From: JBCCCJ01 sp039029315
Lineage (GTDB): Bacteria > Bacteroidota > Bacteroidia > J057
Assembly: GCA_039029315.1 (NCBI GenBank)
Contig: JBCCGK010000149.1
Span: forward strand, 1 to 22,488
Direction: 5' to 3'
Length of the DNA stretch: 22,488 nt
A program made the translations under genes and the position numbers. The notes beneath the pieces are model-generated. The model did no database searches. It worked only from the letters and a program-made list of their open reading frames with translations, and was not told where the DNA came from. Positions within the stretch are counted from its first letter, which is position 1. Every line of letters starts with the position of its first letter. Below, piece after piece: positions 7,826 through 16,900 of the stretch.

Positions 7826-7916
7826 TGTTTATTTCAGTCGGATTCAGCCGTTTCAATCGGGTGTGATGCCCCTCTACCTTTGAGACATCGGTTCAACCCT
7901 TTAATCAAAAAACATT

Positions 7917-8393
7917 ATGAAACGGTCAATGATATTCACCCTCACCTTTTTGTTCCTTGCCTTTTCCTCCTTGCACGCTGGACAATCTGCCTCTTCCCAT
8001 GCTTTGCCTCAGCAGGCAGTCTCTTCGGAGCAATCAGATATTTCCTCTCCCAAGGAAGAAAAAACCAATGGTCAAAAATCCACTCAAAGTGCCTTGTTAA
8101 TGCTTGGCAGTTTTGGTGCCGCGTTCGGGCTTGCCCAAATTGGTATACCTTTCTTACCCATCCTGTTTCTTATTGGCGGAGCATTTTTTGCAGCACGCGC
8201 CATCAACTTCGGACGAAAGGCAAAAAGAAGAGCAAAGAAAGCCGCCAAAAATAACGATAGTACCGATTCCTCCGCAAAGGAAGAAAGCCTTGGATCTCTT
8301 GGCATGGCATTAGGAATAGGCGCTATTGCTGCTGGAATTGCCGCAATTATCGGATTGGGAGTCCTATTCATTAACATCTTCCGATACAGTTGA
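7917..8393 (+). CDS. Small membrane protein of unknown function
   Basis: I do not recognise this 158-residue protein. It opens with a good signal peptide (MKRSMIFTLTFLFLAFSSLHA, likely cut near residue 21), then a polar Ser/Gln/Lys-rich stretch to about residue 57. Two hydrophobic regions follow: about 59-95, rich in Gly/Ala/Phe and perhaps two passes, and about 127-155 (GMALGIGAIAAGIAAIIG). They are separated by a very basic segment (GRKAKRRAKKAAKN) and a Ser/Asp/Glu segment. The composition suggests an envelope protein with a charged cytosolic loop. No gene upstream on this strand lies within 500 bases, and the gene downstream is convergent, so it is probably a single-gene unit. Confidence 0.72.
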   Translation: MKRSMIFTLTFLFLAFSSLHAGQSASSHALPQQAVSSEQSDISSPKEEKTNGQKSTQSALLMLGSFGAAFGLAQIGIPFLPILFLIGGAFFAARAINFGRKAKRRAKKAAKNNDSTDSSAKEESLGSLGMALGIGAIAAGIAAIIGLGVLFINIFRYS

Positions 8394-8459
8394 TCAAGCG
8401 GCCAGCACACCCATGTTGACACAAGCTTTGCATCAATAATTAGCTCACCTTTGCCACTC

Positions 8460-9518
8460 TTATAGTTCTTGACAATCCAGTGGACGAGGCGTTTCATTCA
8501 GATGTAGGAGGTATTCCCCACATTCATCCAGTCGCGCCTTGATTCTCCCCTTGTTGATAGAACCAAAAATTCCCAGAATTTCCATTCCATTCGGGCCTTC
8601 AATATTGGTAAACTCAGGTTTAACAGTATTGAAGGCCGACAAGGATGGGTCATTGGCTAATTGGTAACTGGCGAGATTTTGATCCATACTGGTGATCTCA
8701 AATCGAAAAGCGTCTGGCAAGAAATCAATGACTTCACTACATTTTGTCTGATTATTGACTGCATAGGTATAGACATTGACATCTTGCGGGTCCATATCAT
8801 TGAAGAAAGCTGTGATGATTTCTTTTTCCCGGAACTGATAACACATGGTCGCGCCAGACTGACAGCGCACATTCGTTGTAAACAGATCTGTGGGGCCATA
8901 TACAGCGGTCTTAGGCACAAAATTTTCCTCATAATCAAGGAATGCACGAATCTCAAAGGCTTTGCCCCCACCTGCGCTGAATTCAATTTTATATTCAGAT
9001 ACCAGGTCAACGACTCGAAGGCATCTTTCACGTCCGGGGCCGGGGGTAAAATTGGGGATAAAAAATTCTGATGGTTCTGGAATCCCGGTCTGAGATCTCA
9101 AGACAAAATCATCCTTGCCGGGTTGTAAGATTTCCAGCTCATAGGTTTCTCCCGATTCGAGGCTTTGCGTTCCCGTTGTTTCAAATTTGTACAAGGTTGT
9201 ATTGGGGAAAAAGAGACCATCGGGTTCATCTTTCGGCTGGTCATTGGTCTCAACAGCTTCCCAACTTTTGTTCGCTCCACGCAAATTTACCAATAAGCCT
9301 TTCGCGCTTAAATCATTTTCTTTGGCATATTCCAATGCGTCGCCTTCTGGCAAAAATCCATTGGCAACTCTGATATATTGGACACTGTCTTCAGGATTCA
9401 ATACCCCATAAACCACCCAAATCTCTTTAGCAGGGGCATTCAGGTTGACCTCAGTACTACAGCTTGTCCAACAAACGATGCAGCAAGCCAACAGGATTAG
9501 ATGAAAGATCTTGTTCAT
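8460..9518 (-). CDS. DUF4249 family lipoprotein
   Basis: A 352-residue protein with a lipoprotein signal (ILLACCIVCWTSC, lipid Cys20) followed by NLNAPAKEIWVVYGVLNPEDSVQYIRVA, the characteristic start of the DUF4249 family. The rest is beta-rich with a few Cys. DUF4249 genes in Bacteroidota commonly lie beside TonB-dependent receptors and may encode surface partners of them; function is unproven. Here no receptor lies next to it: the upstream neighbour (panB) is divergent and the downstream neighbour is convergent, 66 bases away. It is therefore either a single gene or separated from its usual partner. Confidence 0.85.
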   Translation of the reverse strand: MNKIFHLILLACCIVCWTSCSTEVNLNAPAKEIWVVYGVLNPEDSVQYIRVANGFLPEGDALEYAKENDLSAKGLLVNLRGANKSWEAVETNDQPKDEPDGLFFPNTTLYKFETTGTQSLESGETYELEILQPGKDDFVLRSQTGIPEPSEFFIPNFTPGPGRERCLRVVDLVSEYKIEFSAGGGKAFEIRAFLDYEENFVPKTAVYGPTDLFTTNVRCQSGATMCYQFREKEIITAFFNDMDPQDVNVYTYAVNNQTKCSEVIDFLPDAFRFEITSMDQNLASYQLANDPSLSAFNTVKPEFTNIEGPNGMEILGIFGSINKGRIKARLDECGEYLLHLNETPRPLDCQEL

Positions 9519-9558
9519 ATAGTGTTCATTATCTCGATGCGAATATGGAATAAAATTC

Positions 9559-9566
9559 TATTTTTG
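9559..9566 (+). promoter_or_regulatory. Possible -7 element upstream of panB
   Basis: TATTTTTG matches the Bacteroidota -7 consensus TAnnTTTG exactly and lies 70 bases before the panB ATG in the region shared with the divergent DUF4249 gene. No clear TTTG -33 element is seen at the expected distance, so the call rests on one half-site in AT-rich DNA. Confidence 0.25.
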
Positions 9567-9636
9567 CCCAACTTCTGAGCAAGTCTGCAACCTATACACT
9601 CATTTTCTTTTTTATACTAACGCGAAATTTTCAGGG

Positions 9637-10455
9637 ATGTCTACTGCAAAAAAAGAAATCAAGCGAGTTACCACCCATATTCTTCGAGCCATGAAGGAGC
9701 AAGGAGAGAGAATTTCTATGCTCACAGCCTATGATTATTCGATGGCCCGGATTGTCGATGATGCGGGAATCGATGTTGTATTGGTTGGAGATTCTGCTTC
9801 AAATGTGATTCATGGGCATGAGACGACCCTGCCTATCACCCTGGATCAGATGATCACCCATGCTTCCTCAGTGGTACGTGCGGTCAGGCGGGCCCTTGTG
9901 GTAGTAGATTTGCCCTTCGGGACGTATCAGGGCGACTCAAAAAATGCGCTAAAAAGTGCCATTCGCATCATGAAAGAATCCGGAGCCCATGCCGTCAAAT
10001 TGGAGGGAGGGGAATTCGTAATGGATTCAGTAGCACGAATCATCAGTGCTGGTATTCCTGTGATGGGCCATTTGGGACTTATGCCCCAATCCATTTATAA
10101 ATATGGGACCTATACGGTTCGGGCTCGGGAGGAAGATGAGGCAGAGCAATTGATTGCTGATGCCCGAAAACTGGAAAAAATCGGATGTTTTGGCATTGTG
10201 TTGGAAAAGATTCCCAAGGAGTTGGGCGAAAAAGTATCCAGAAAGCTGGGCATCCCGACCATTGGTATCGGAGCAGGCCCCGGTTGTGATGGACAGGTGC
10301 TTGTGTCTCATGATATGTTAGGCATCAACAAAGATTTTAGTCCTCGTTTTTTGCGGAGATATGCTTCCCTATATGATCTTATGAAAGAAGCTGTGGGCAA
10401 ATATATTGAAGATGTAAAGGCTCGGGATTTTCCCAGCAATAAGGAAGCTTATTAG
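9637..10455 (+). CDS. panB: 3-methyl-2-oxobutanoate hydroxymethyltransferase (ketopantoate hydroxymethyltransferase)
   Basis: PanB catalyses the first committed step of pantothenate (and so CoA) synthesis, adding a hydroxymethyl group from 5,10-methylenetetrahydrofolate to 2-oxoisovalerate in the cytosol. The 272-residue length is normal. The signatures are intact: MLTAYDYSMARIVDDAGID near the start, VGDS (Asp52), DLPFG with Asp91, KLEGG (121-125), MGHLGL with His145, catalytic Glu190 in LEKIP, and GIGAGPGCDGQVLV (210-223). The gene stands alone without panC or panD beside it. It is followed by 83 bases of plain sequence and then the complete MITE copy. Confidence 0.97.
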   Translation: MSTAKKEIKRVTTHILRAMKEQGERISMLTAYDYSMARIVDDAGIDVVLVGDSASNVIHGHETTLPITLDQMITHASSVVRAVRRALVVVDLPFGTYQGDSKNALKSAIRIMKESGAHAVKLEGGEFVMDSVARIISAGIPVMGHLGLMPQSIYKYGTYTVRAREEDEAEQLIADARKLEKIGCFGIVLEKIPKELGEKVSRKLGIPTIGIGAGPGCDGQVLVSHDMLGINKDFSPRFLRRYASLYDLMKEAVGKYIEDVKARDFPSNKEAY

Positions 10456-10538
10456 CAAGTATTCCCCTTTCATTTCCTGTGTTAGATAATACACATTCTC
10501 TTCCTCGGTGGGAGCAGAAGAATACAGATATTGGCTAA

Positions 10539-10559
10539 GAGACTGTTTTGAACATCTGT
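10539..10559 (+). repeat. Left terminal inverted repeat of MITE copy B
   Basis: The end starts GAGACTGTTTTG and continues to ATCTGT. It pairs with the right end over about 20 bases, with 10 perfect outer positions and a one-base offset further in; the right end of copy A agrees over 12 outer positions. Confidence 0.75.
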
Positions 10560-10601
10560 CACTTATTGTTTGTATGCGTCTTTTTTCCTCATCCTACAGC
10601 T

Positions 10602-10638
10602 TTTTTTGTTCCCATAGCACAACTATGAGAACAAAAAA
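10602..10638. repeat. 16-bp hairpin inside MITE copy B
   Basis: The same stem-loop as at 42-78. One stem base differs from copy A (T to C at 10612), which breaks a pair on the plus strand but leaves a G-U pair in RNA read from the minus strand; two more differences fall in the 5-base loop. Confidence 0.75.
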
Positions 10639-10680
10639 GAGCCTTGTCTGAGAAAAAAATACACCCTAAAAATTCTCAAC

Positions 10681-10700
10681 ACAGATTCCCAAACAGTCTC
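10681..10700 (-). repeat. Right terminal inverted repeat of MITE copy B
   Basis: Read inward, this end is GAGACTGTTTGGGAATCTGT and pairs with the left end at 10539-10559. TAA directly follows at 10701, matching the TAA directly before 10539. Confidence 0.75.
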
Positions 10701-10732
10701 TAAGTCGTTTCCTTATCCATCTATTACAGACA

Positions 10733-11839
10733 ATGATCATTCATCTCGACAAAGCAGGGTCTCTCATTCGCTTCAAGGATTGTCTGGCTTCCACCCTGGC
10801 AGAGCCTACTGTACAGGGAGTGTTCATTCTCGCTTGTGAGGCCAACCAATTGCCTGAAGACAAACTCAATGAGCTGCTACGAAAGGTCAGAGTACCTGTA
10901 ATTGGAGGAATCTTTCCTGAAATTTTTCATCAACAGACGCGCCTCGATCGAGGATTCATTATGTTGGGTCTGCCCCAAGCGCCGGAAGTCTCACTCATTC
11001 CGAATGTGAGCAATCCAAAGACAAATCTCAGACAACATCTTCACAGTCACTCTTTGCCCAAAGGAGCGGCAAGGACCATGATCGTTTTGGTAGATGGGCA
11101 AGCCACACGCATCTCAAGCTTGATGGAAGCCTTGTATTGTCGTTTTGGTTTGCAAACAAATTTCCTGGGGGCAGGAGCCGGGTCCCAGCATTCCGGCTTA
11201 CAAGGCTGCTTATTCAGCAAGGAGGGGATGCTCTCAGATCATGCGATTCTGGCGAGCTTGGCCATTCCAAGTCACATCCATGTTTCTCCCAGGACCCAAA
11301 AGCTTCAGGGGCCATTTCCAATTACGCTGGGAGATCCCAATACCATTCAGCTATTGTCCCATAAACCAGCCTTTGAGCACTACCGTCATATCCTTGCGGC
11401 AGCAACTGGCCAGACTGTTAACAGACAAAACTTTTCTGAGATTGCCCGATTCTATCCATTTGGGCTGAACCGCTCGGAGGGCAAGCGGATCGTTCGGGAA
11501 CCATTGCTTGTCAGAGATGATGGAGCCATTGTCTGTCGTGGAGGAATGGAAGGGGAACATTTTGTGGATATCCTTAGCTTTTCTCCCCAAGAATCTTCCC
11601 CTCTAGAGGCTCAAACAACTCTCAGCCACCCTACCAATATTGATTCTACCTGCCTGCTGCTGACCAGCGTTGCTCATGCTCAACACATGGCGGATGCGTT
11701 CACGAGGATGCTTCGCAGTCAACAACAGCTGCATCCTTCCTTCATTGGTGCACTGACTCTGGGGGAGATCGGAAATCAGGGAGGCACACATTTGGAATAT
11801 CATTCGCACACAACCGTAACCGGACTATTGGACGCCTAA
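10733..11839 (+). CDS. FIST-domain sensory protein
   Basis: This 368-residue cytosolic protein fits the FIST architecture (FIST_N then FIST_C), a predicted small-ligand sensory module usually linked to signal transduction. Supporting stretches are VQGVFILACEAN near residue 30, VPVIGGIFPEIF (54-65), FLGAGAGSQ (143-151), the RFYPFGLNRSEGKRIVREPL region (about 241-260), and the end GALTLGEIGNQGG followed by LEYHSHTTVTGLL, which matches the FIST_C ending. No signal peptide or membrane segment is seen. The next gene, a soluble hybrid kinase, starts 10 bases after its stop, so the FIST protein is probably the sensor or modulator of that kinase. The MITE lies 32 bases upstream and may affect its promoter. 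Confidence 0.85.
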   Translation: MIIHLDKAGSLIRFKDCLASTLAEPTVQGVFILACEANQLPEDKLNELLRKVRVPVIGGIFPEIFHQQTRLDRGFIMLGLPQAPEVSLIPNVSNPKTNLRQHLHSHSLPKGAARTMIVLVDGQATRISSLMEALYCRFGLQTNFLGAGAGSQHSGLQGCLFSKEGMLSDHAILASLAIPSHIHVSPRTQKLQGPFPITLGDPNTIQLLSHKPAFEHYRHILAAATGQTVNRQNFSEIARFYPFGLNRSEGKRIVREPLLVRDDGAIVCRGGMEGEHFVDILSFSPQESSPLEAQTTLSHPTNIDSTCLLLTSVAHAQHMADAFTRMLRSQQQLHPSFIGALTLGEIGNQGGTHLEYHSHTTVTGLLDA

Positions 11840-11849
11840 TTCATTTTGA

Positions 11850-13964
11850 TTGAAACCTGTGTCACATTCTCATAATACTGAAACCCTTCACATCCTGTAT
11901 GAACTCGCCATGTCTGTCGGGACAAGTCTCGATCAAGACAAGATGCTACAGACATGCCTGTCTACGGTGAGTCGCAAACTCCAATGTAAGGCGGTTGTCA
12001 TTTATTCGTATGATGAAAGTTTGGCAGGTATAGCGCCAGATTTGGAAGAAGTCTATTCGATTCCTGAATCTTTAGACCAAAATCTTACTTTCCAGACTGC
12101 TTATTCCCAATTGGCGGGTTTCATTGCGACTAAATCAGTTGCAGAGATCTCAGCACTCCTTCCTATTAAGGGAACGAACAATCAGGAGGACTACTATCAT
12201 CTTCTGGAACTGCCAAACTATGGGGTGATGATTCTCCTCAAGCAAGCATCTCCCCTGTCTGAGACCTGGATACTGGCCCTTCAACCATTCCTCTCACAGC
12301 TAGGTGCGGCTTGTATGGCCTGCGAAAATGAAGCGGAGCTACAACGCTACAGAAGAGAGAAATCGGATGAGGTATATCTCAACCGGACAGATCTTCTCAA
12401 AGCCAAAGAGCGTGCAGAAGCTGCCAATCGAGCCAAAAGCGACTTTCTTTCTACCATGACCCACGAACTGCGAACCCCTATGAATGGCGTCCTGGGCATG
12501 ACTCATCTCTTGTTGGATACAGATTTGGATGAAGAACAACTGGATCTCATCAGAACAATTCGGACGAGCGGGGATACCCTACTCAATATCATCAACGGGA
12601 TACTCGACTTCTCAAAAATCGAGGCCAATAAGCTGGATTTGGAAGAGATCACTTTCCATTTGAGAGAATGCGTTGAGGATTGTTTGAACCTCATTACCCC
12701 AAAAGCAGTAGAAAAGGGCTTGAATCTGGCGTATTTCATCGAAGAGGGCGTGCCAAAAAAGTTTATGCAGGATGTCACACGGGTTCGCCAAATTCTGACC
12801 AATCTCCTGGGCAATGCAATCAAGTTTACAGAGAAGGGCGAAATTGTTGTTTCTGTTACTGCAAAAAAACTTCAGGAAGAATCATACGAGATTACCTTTC
12901 AGGTCAAGGATACCGGGATTGGGATTCCCAAGGACAAGATGAATCGTCTCTTCCGCTCATTCAGCCAGGTAGAAGCCTCCACGACCCGGAAGTATGGTGG
13001 AACGGGGCTCGGACTTGTGATCAGCAAAAGATTAAGCGAAATGATGGGGGGACAGATGTGGGTAGAAAGTGAAGAAGGAAAGGGGTCAACCTTTTTCTTC
13101 ACCATCCTTGCCAACAGCATTGAAGAGGATCCAATCGAAGCAGTAGAGAGCTTTCACCTCTCAAGCAAAAAGATTCTTGTAGCTGTGGATAACAAAACGA
13201 ATCGTAGCCTGATCCTATCTTATTTGAAAGCATGGCAAGCAGAACCCTATGTCTTGTCTTCTGCAGAAGAGGACCTGATTTCTGCCATTCAAAGCTATCA
13301 ACCATTGGATGTTTTGTTGATTGACCTTGATCTTCCCGATCGAGAATCTCAAGAGATCATCAATGAGTTGCACAAGCAATGCCCGGAATTGTCGATGGTG
13401 ATCCTGAGCAATCTTGGCAAAAAGCTTCAGTTACCCAGTGCGACTTCCTTCATCAAAAACATTTCCAAGCCCATTCGTCCATCCTCTTTGTACGATGCGC
13501 TGATGACAACAACCTTTGGACGGCCCAAACAAATAAAAAAATCAAAGATCAAGCCCAATTTTGATCAAGAGATGGGCAGCAAATTTCCCATGAAGATTTT
13601 GTTGGCGGAAGACAATCTGGTCAATCAGAAGGTCGCGCAAAAGATCCTCCAAAAGCTGGGATATCAGATTGACATTGTCTCCAATGGCCTGGAGGCCCTG
13701 GAAACCATTCGCGAAAGGGCCTATGATCTGATCTTGATGGACATCAATATGCCTGAAATGGGGGGCGTAGAAGCATGCAGGCATATCAGACAATTGAAAT
13801 TTCCTTTTGTTCAGCCCTATATCGTTGCCTTGACGGCCAATGCAATGAAAGGAGATCGCGAGCAATTCCTCAAAGAAGGAATGGATGATTACCTCAGCAA
13901 GCCCATACAAATTGATCAATTGACAGAGGCATTGAAGCGCTCCAAACTTATCTCACTAAGGTGA
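11850..13964 (+). CDS. Soluble hybrid sensor histidine kinase (GAF-like, HisKA, HATPase, two receivers)
   Basis: A 704-residue kinase without membrane segments. Domain order: a GAF-like N-terminal region (about 10-160), a coiled coil (160-195), HisKA with phospho-acceptor His205 in FLSTMTHELRTPMNG, HATPase_c with the N box around Asn322, DTGIGIP (354-360) and GGTGLGL (383-389), a first receiver (about 440-556), and a second receiver (about 581-700) with Glu587/Asp588, Asp631 and Lys684. The first receiver is degenerate: Val446 replaces the first acidic residue, although Asp492 and Lys540 remain. No HTH or Hpt domain is present, so phosphate must pass to a protein elsewhere. The start is non-ATG (TTG at 11850, or GTG at 11859). 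Its 3' end overlaps the convergent giant gene by 17 bases. Confidence 0.92.
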   Translation: MKPVSHSHNTETLHILYELAMSVGTSLDQDKMLQTCLSTVSRKLQCKAVVIYSYDESLAGIAPDLEEVYSIPESLDQNLTFQTAYSQLAGFIATKSVAEISALLPIKGTNNQEDYYHLLELPNYGVMILLKQASPLSETWILALQPFLSQLGAACMACENEAELQRYRREKSDEVYLNRTDLLKAKERAEAANRAKSDFLSTMTHELRTPMNGVLGMTHLLLDTDLDEEQLDLIRTIRTSGDTLLNIINGILDFSKIEANKLDLEEITFHLRECVEDCLNLITPKAVEKGLNLAYFIEEGVPKKFMQDVTRVRQILTNLLGNAIKFTEKGEIVVSVTAKKLQEESYEITFQVKDTGIGIPKDKMNRLFRSFSQVEASTTRKYGGTGLGLVISKRLSEMMGGQMWVESEEGKGSTFFFTILANSIEEDPIEAVESFHLSSKKILVAVDNKTNRSLILSYLKAWQAEPYVLSSAEEDLISAIQSYQPLDVLLIDLDLPDRESQEIINELHKQCPELSMVILSNLGKKLQLPSATSFIKNISKPIRPSSLYDALMTTTFGRPKQIKKSKIKPNFDQEMGSKFPMKILLAEDNLVNQKVAQKILQKLGYQIDIVSNGLEALETIRERAYDLILMDINMPEMGGVEACRHIRQLKFPFVQPYIVALTANAMKGDREQFLKEGMDDYLSKPIQIDQLTEALKRSKLISLR

Positions 13965-16900
13965 TCGTTCCTACCTCATGTAACAATCTTGGCGCATAAT
14001 TGGTCAATGGATTGTTGGCGATAATCGTGCCTTGAATGCGGTATGTATAGACGCCTTCGGGCGCATGCGTTCCTTGATATCGTCCATCCCAACGTTCATC
14101 AGGCTGGCTGGATTGAAAGATTACGCGCCCCCATCGATCATAGATATGAAGCTCATAAGTCTGGATACCCACTGATTCCAGAAAAAATTCATCATTGATG
14201 CCATCACCATTTGGACTAAAGGCATTGGGGACGGTGATCCCGGATTCTTCAGGAATGACACATACACTTGCTATGGCACTGTCAGCACATCCTCCTTCAT
14301 TTGTCAGCACAAGCTTCACCAAAAATTCTCCCAGACTATCATATCTATGGGAAGGATTCTGACCAAAAACATAGACTTCTTGTGTTCCATCCCCGAAGTC
14401 CCAATATCCGCTATCCGCGCCTGTACTTTGATCAATGAATTGTACAACAGGGTCGGAGCTTCTCTGACATCGATCATTGGGATTAGGCAGGAAGGAAGCC
14501 CGAACAAAGGGAAAGCGAGGAATCTCTGTCATACCATCCTTTTGGCAGCCAGTCAGAATATCTGTAACAATCACTTCATAGCCAAAACCTGTAGGCGCAA
14601 ACAGGCTATCTCCAGTCTGCGGAGGTTGGGTATTCCATTCATAGGAATACACTCCCTGTCCCTCAACGATTGCAAGGGCGAAGCCATTGTCACCAAAACA
14701 GACAGCCTCACTTTGTGCAAAACCCAATTGAAAGTCTGGATGAACAGTGATAGAAACCTGTGCCATGACCTCATCTGAACAATCATCTGAGGCTGTAACC
14801 GTGTAGCGGGTATTATCCGAAGGACTCAGGGCATGTTCAGCCCCCACGCCTACTCCCTGATCCCACATATATCGATAGGGCGCTCCATTTCCTCCTGTCG
14901 CACTAGCAAGGATGGTCACAAACTCTCCAGGACAAATGGTGAACTCGTCAAATGCGACCCCTACTTCGAGGGGAGGTCCAACACTGCTCACCCCCACTAC
15001 AGAACGCTGACAATCTCCAGAACCAAAGGTGTAGGTGATCAGATATGCCCCCCCCGTTCCTGCCAGTACGGGATTAAACTGATTCCCAACAATGCCAGGT
15101 CCCGAATAACTTCCTCCAGCAGGAATTGCTTGTAAGGTATAGAGGGTGTCCTTGTAGCAATAATGAGGTGCAAGATTCTGGAGTTGAAGAGTAGGGAGTT
15201 GGTAGACTTCTATTTCGGCAGAATCCAAACAGCCCATTGGAGTCTGGTAATAGATTCTGTGGAAGCCAATTCCGGCAGTTTGTGGATCAAATATTCCACT
15301 TATGCTATCCATGATCCCTACCCCACGCCAAATTCCTCCTGGAGAGCTCGACCTGAATGCAAAAGCAGGGGCTCCTTCACACACAGCAGTATCCGTGGGG
15401 ATCGATCTTGGATACACCACCATCGTCATGCTATCTGAGCAGGTATTGGCAGTATAAACGAGTGTATGAGTCCCATGTCCGGCAACAAATGGATCAAAGA
15501 TACCTGGAAAATTGGGGTCTGTAATCCCAGCACCAACCCAATTGCCATTTCCAGGAGAGCGCTGAACGTTCCACCAATCCAGAAGAATGGCTGTATCTTC
15601 ACGACAAAACGATAGTGTATCGGGGTTCAGATAGATTCTGGTTTGCCGGACATACGCAATGCGGGATGCCTCACATCCATCCACCTGATAGGTAAGGGTA
15701 TCATTGAAGTTGGCTCCAGCATTCACCCCAGGATCAAATATTCCGTTCACAGAATCGATGATCCCGCCAAATGTGCTGCTCCAGATGCCTCCTGCTGGTT
15801 GAGGCACAGTCAAAGCAAATGGATCTTCTTCAGGACAGGCAACAAAATTGAATCCTATAAATATCTCTTTCACAAACAGGTCCATATTGGCAGCACATCC
15901 TTGCAGGGAATAAGTAAGGCTATGCGCACCAGGACCAGCGATTCCCGGATCAAAGACCCCCCCAAAGGCATCGACTATTCCGGTTCCGGTCCAACTTCCT
16001 CCAATGGGAGTAGCATTCAATAGAAATGGATCTAGAGATTCACAGACAGTATCCAGGGAAGGAATAACAGGCGTGGCGATGCTGATCTCTTTGGAGTCCG
16101 TGCACCCATTGGCTGTATAGCTGACAGTGAATACGCCTGAAGTGGATGGGGGAGTAAAAAGTCCTGATGGAGACACATGCATGCCAGTCCAGCTTCCTCC
16201 TCCCGGAGCAAATCCGCTAAGCTGAAATGCTGCCGTTGACGGACAAGCAGCTTCAGCAAATCCGGCATCAATTTCCTGAACAGTAATCTGCATGTCGGCG
16301 GCACATCCATTGGGTCCCCAATAGGTAATGGTATGGATGCCTGCCCCAGCAGAATCGGGATAGAACTCCCCCAACCAGTTGTCGGTGATTCCGCTTCCAG
16401 CCCACCACCCATTAGGGGGAGTGGCCATCAGCAGATTTGGAGGATCTGACTGACAGACCACCAAATCTGCAGGCATGATCGGAATTGGACTGACACTGAT
16501 ATTGACCATATCAGTGGCTGGCGTTGAGCCATTTGCATCACTGACTGTCACAGTATATGTCGTATTGGTATTTGGACAGACAGTATGTGGGCCGGGACTA
16601 TTCGGCAAAGGAGGATTCCAATTAAACTGGTAGGAAGAAACATCCCCGCCCGTGACTTCTGCAAAGAGGCTTGTGCAGGAACCTACACATACCACCAGCG
16701 TATCTGCAATGAGTGTGACCTCCAAGGGGCAATCAATCACCGACAAGCTATCTGTAGTACTCAAGGTCCACAAACTATCACATTGGTCCAGAAAAAAGCT
16801 TTGATAAGTAATGCTGTAGGCTCCGCTTTGGTTGAGTCCAGGACTGAGTAGAAGTTGTGCAGAAGTTGTGCTGTCGTTCATGCACCCCAAAGGATTGGCT

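Larger units (their letters stand above)
7408..7916. other. Non-coding stretch of 509 bases
   Basis: No convincing gene is seen between the protease stop and the small membrane protein. The plus strand is pyrimidine-rich, especially at 7555-7720. Short open frames on both strands show no recognisable domain or signal peptide. Apart from the stem-loop at 7420-7458 and the imperfect hairpin at 7774-7825, nothing can be named. The last 40 bases are a plausible leader for the gene at 7917, but I could not fit a convincing Bacteroidota promoter (TTG/TAnnTTTG). Confidence 0.6.
10539..10700. mobile_element. MITE copy B, complete 162-bp non-autonomous element
   Basis: The element is bounded by terminal inverted repeats that begin GAGACTGTTT at both ends and is flanked by a direct TAA on each side (10536-10538 and 10701-10703), a 3-bp target duplication of the form TNA. 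It has no transposase and no meaningful reading frame, and carries a long hairpin near its centre (10602-10638). Ends beginning GAG with TNA duplications recall IS5-family elements of the IS1031 kind; that assignment is from memory of the family, not from a search. Positions 10561-10700 match copy A at 1-140 with ten substitutions and no gaps. It lies between panB and the FIST gene, ending 32 bases before the FIST ATG. Confidence 0.8.

Noticed and set aside
7635..7856. 73-residue open frame on the minus strand in the non-coding stretch
   Set aside because: No domain, signal peptide or conserved-looking motif that I recognise, and it overlaps the imperfect hairpin; not enough to call a gene.
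14980..16467. Repetitive stretch as CRISPR or DNA tandem repeat
   Set aside because: The periodicity exists only at protein level; there are no identical DNA repeats or spacers.
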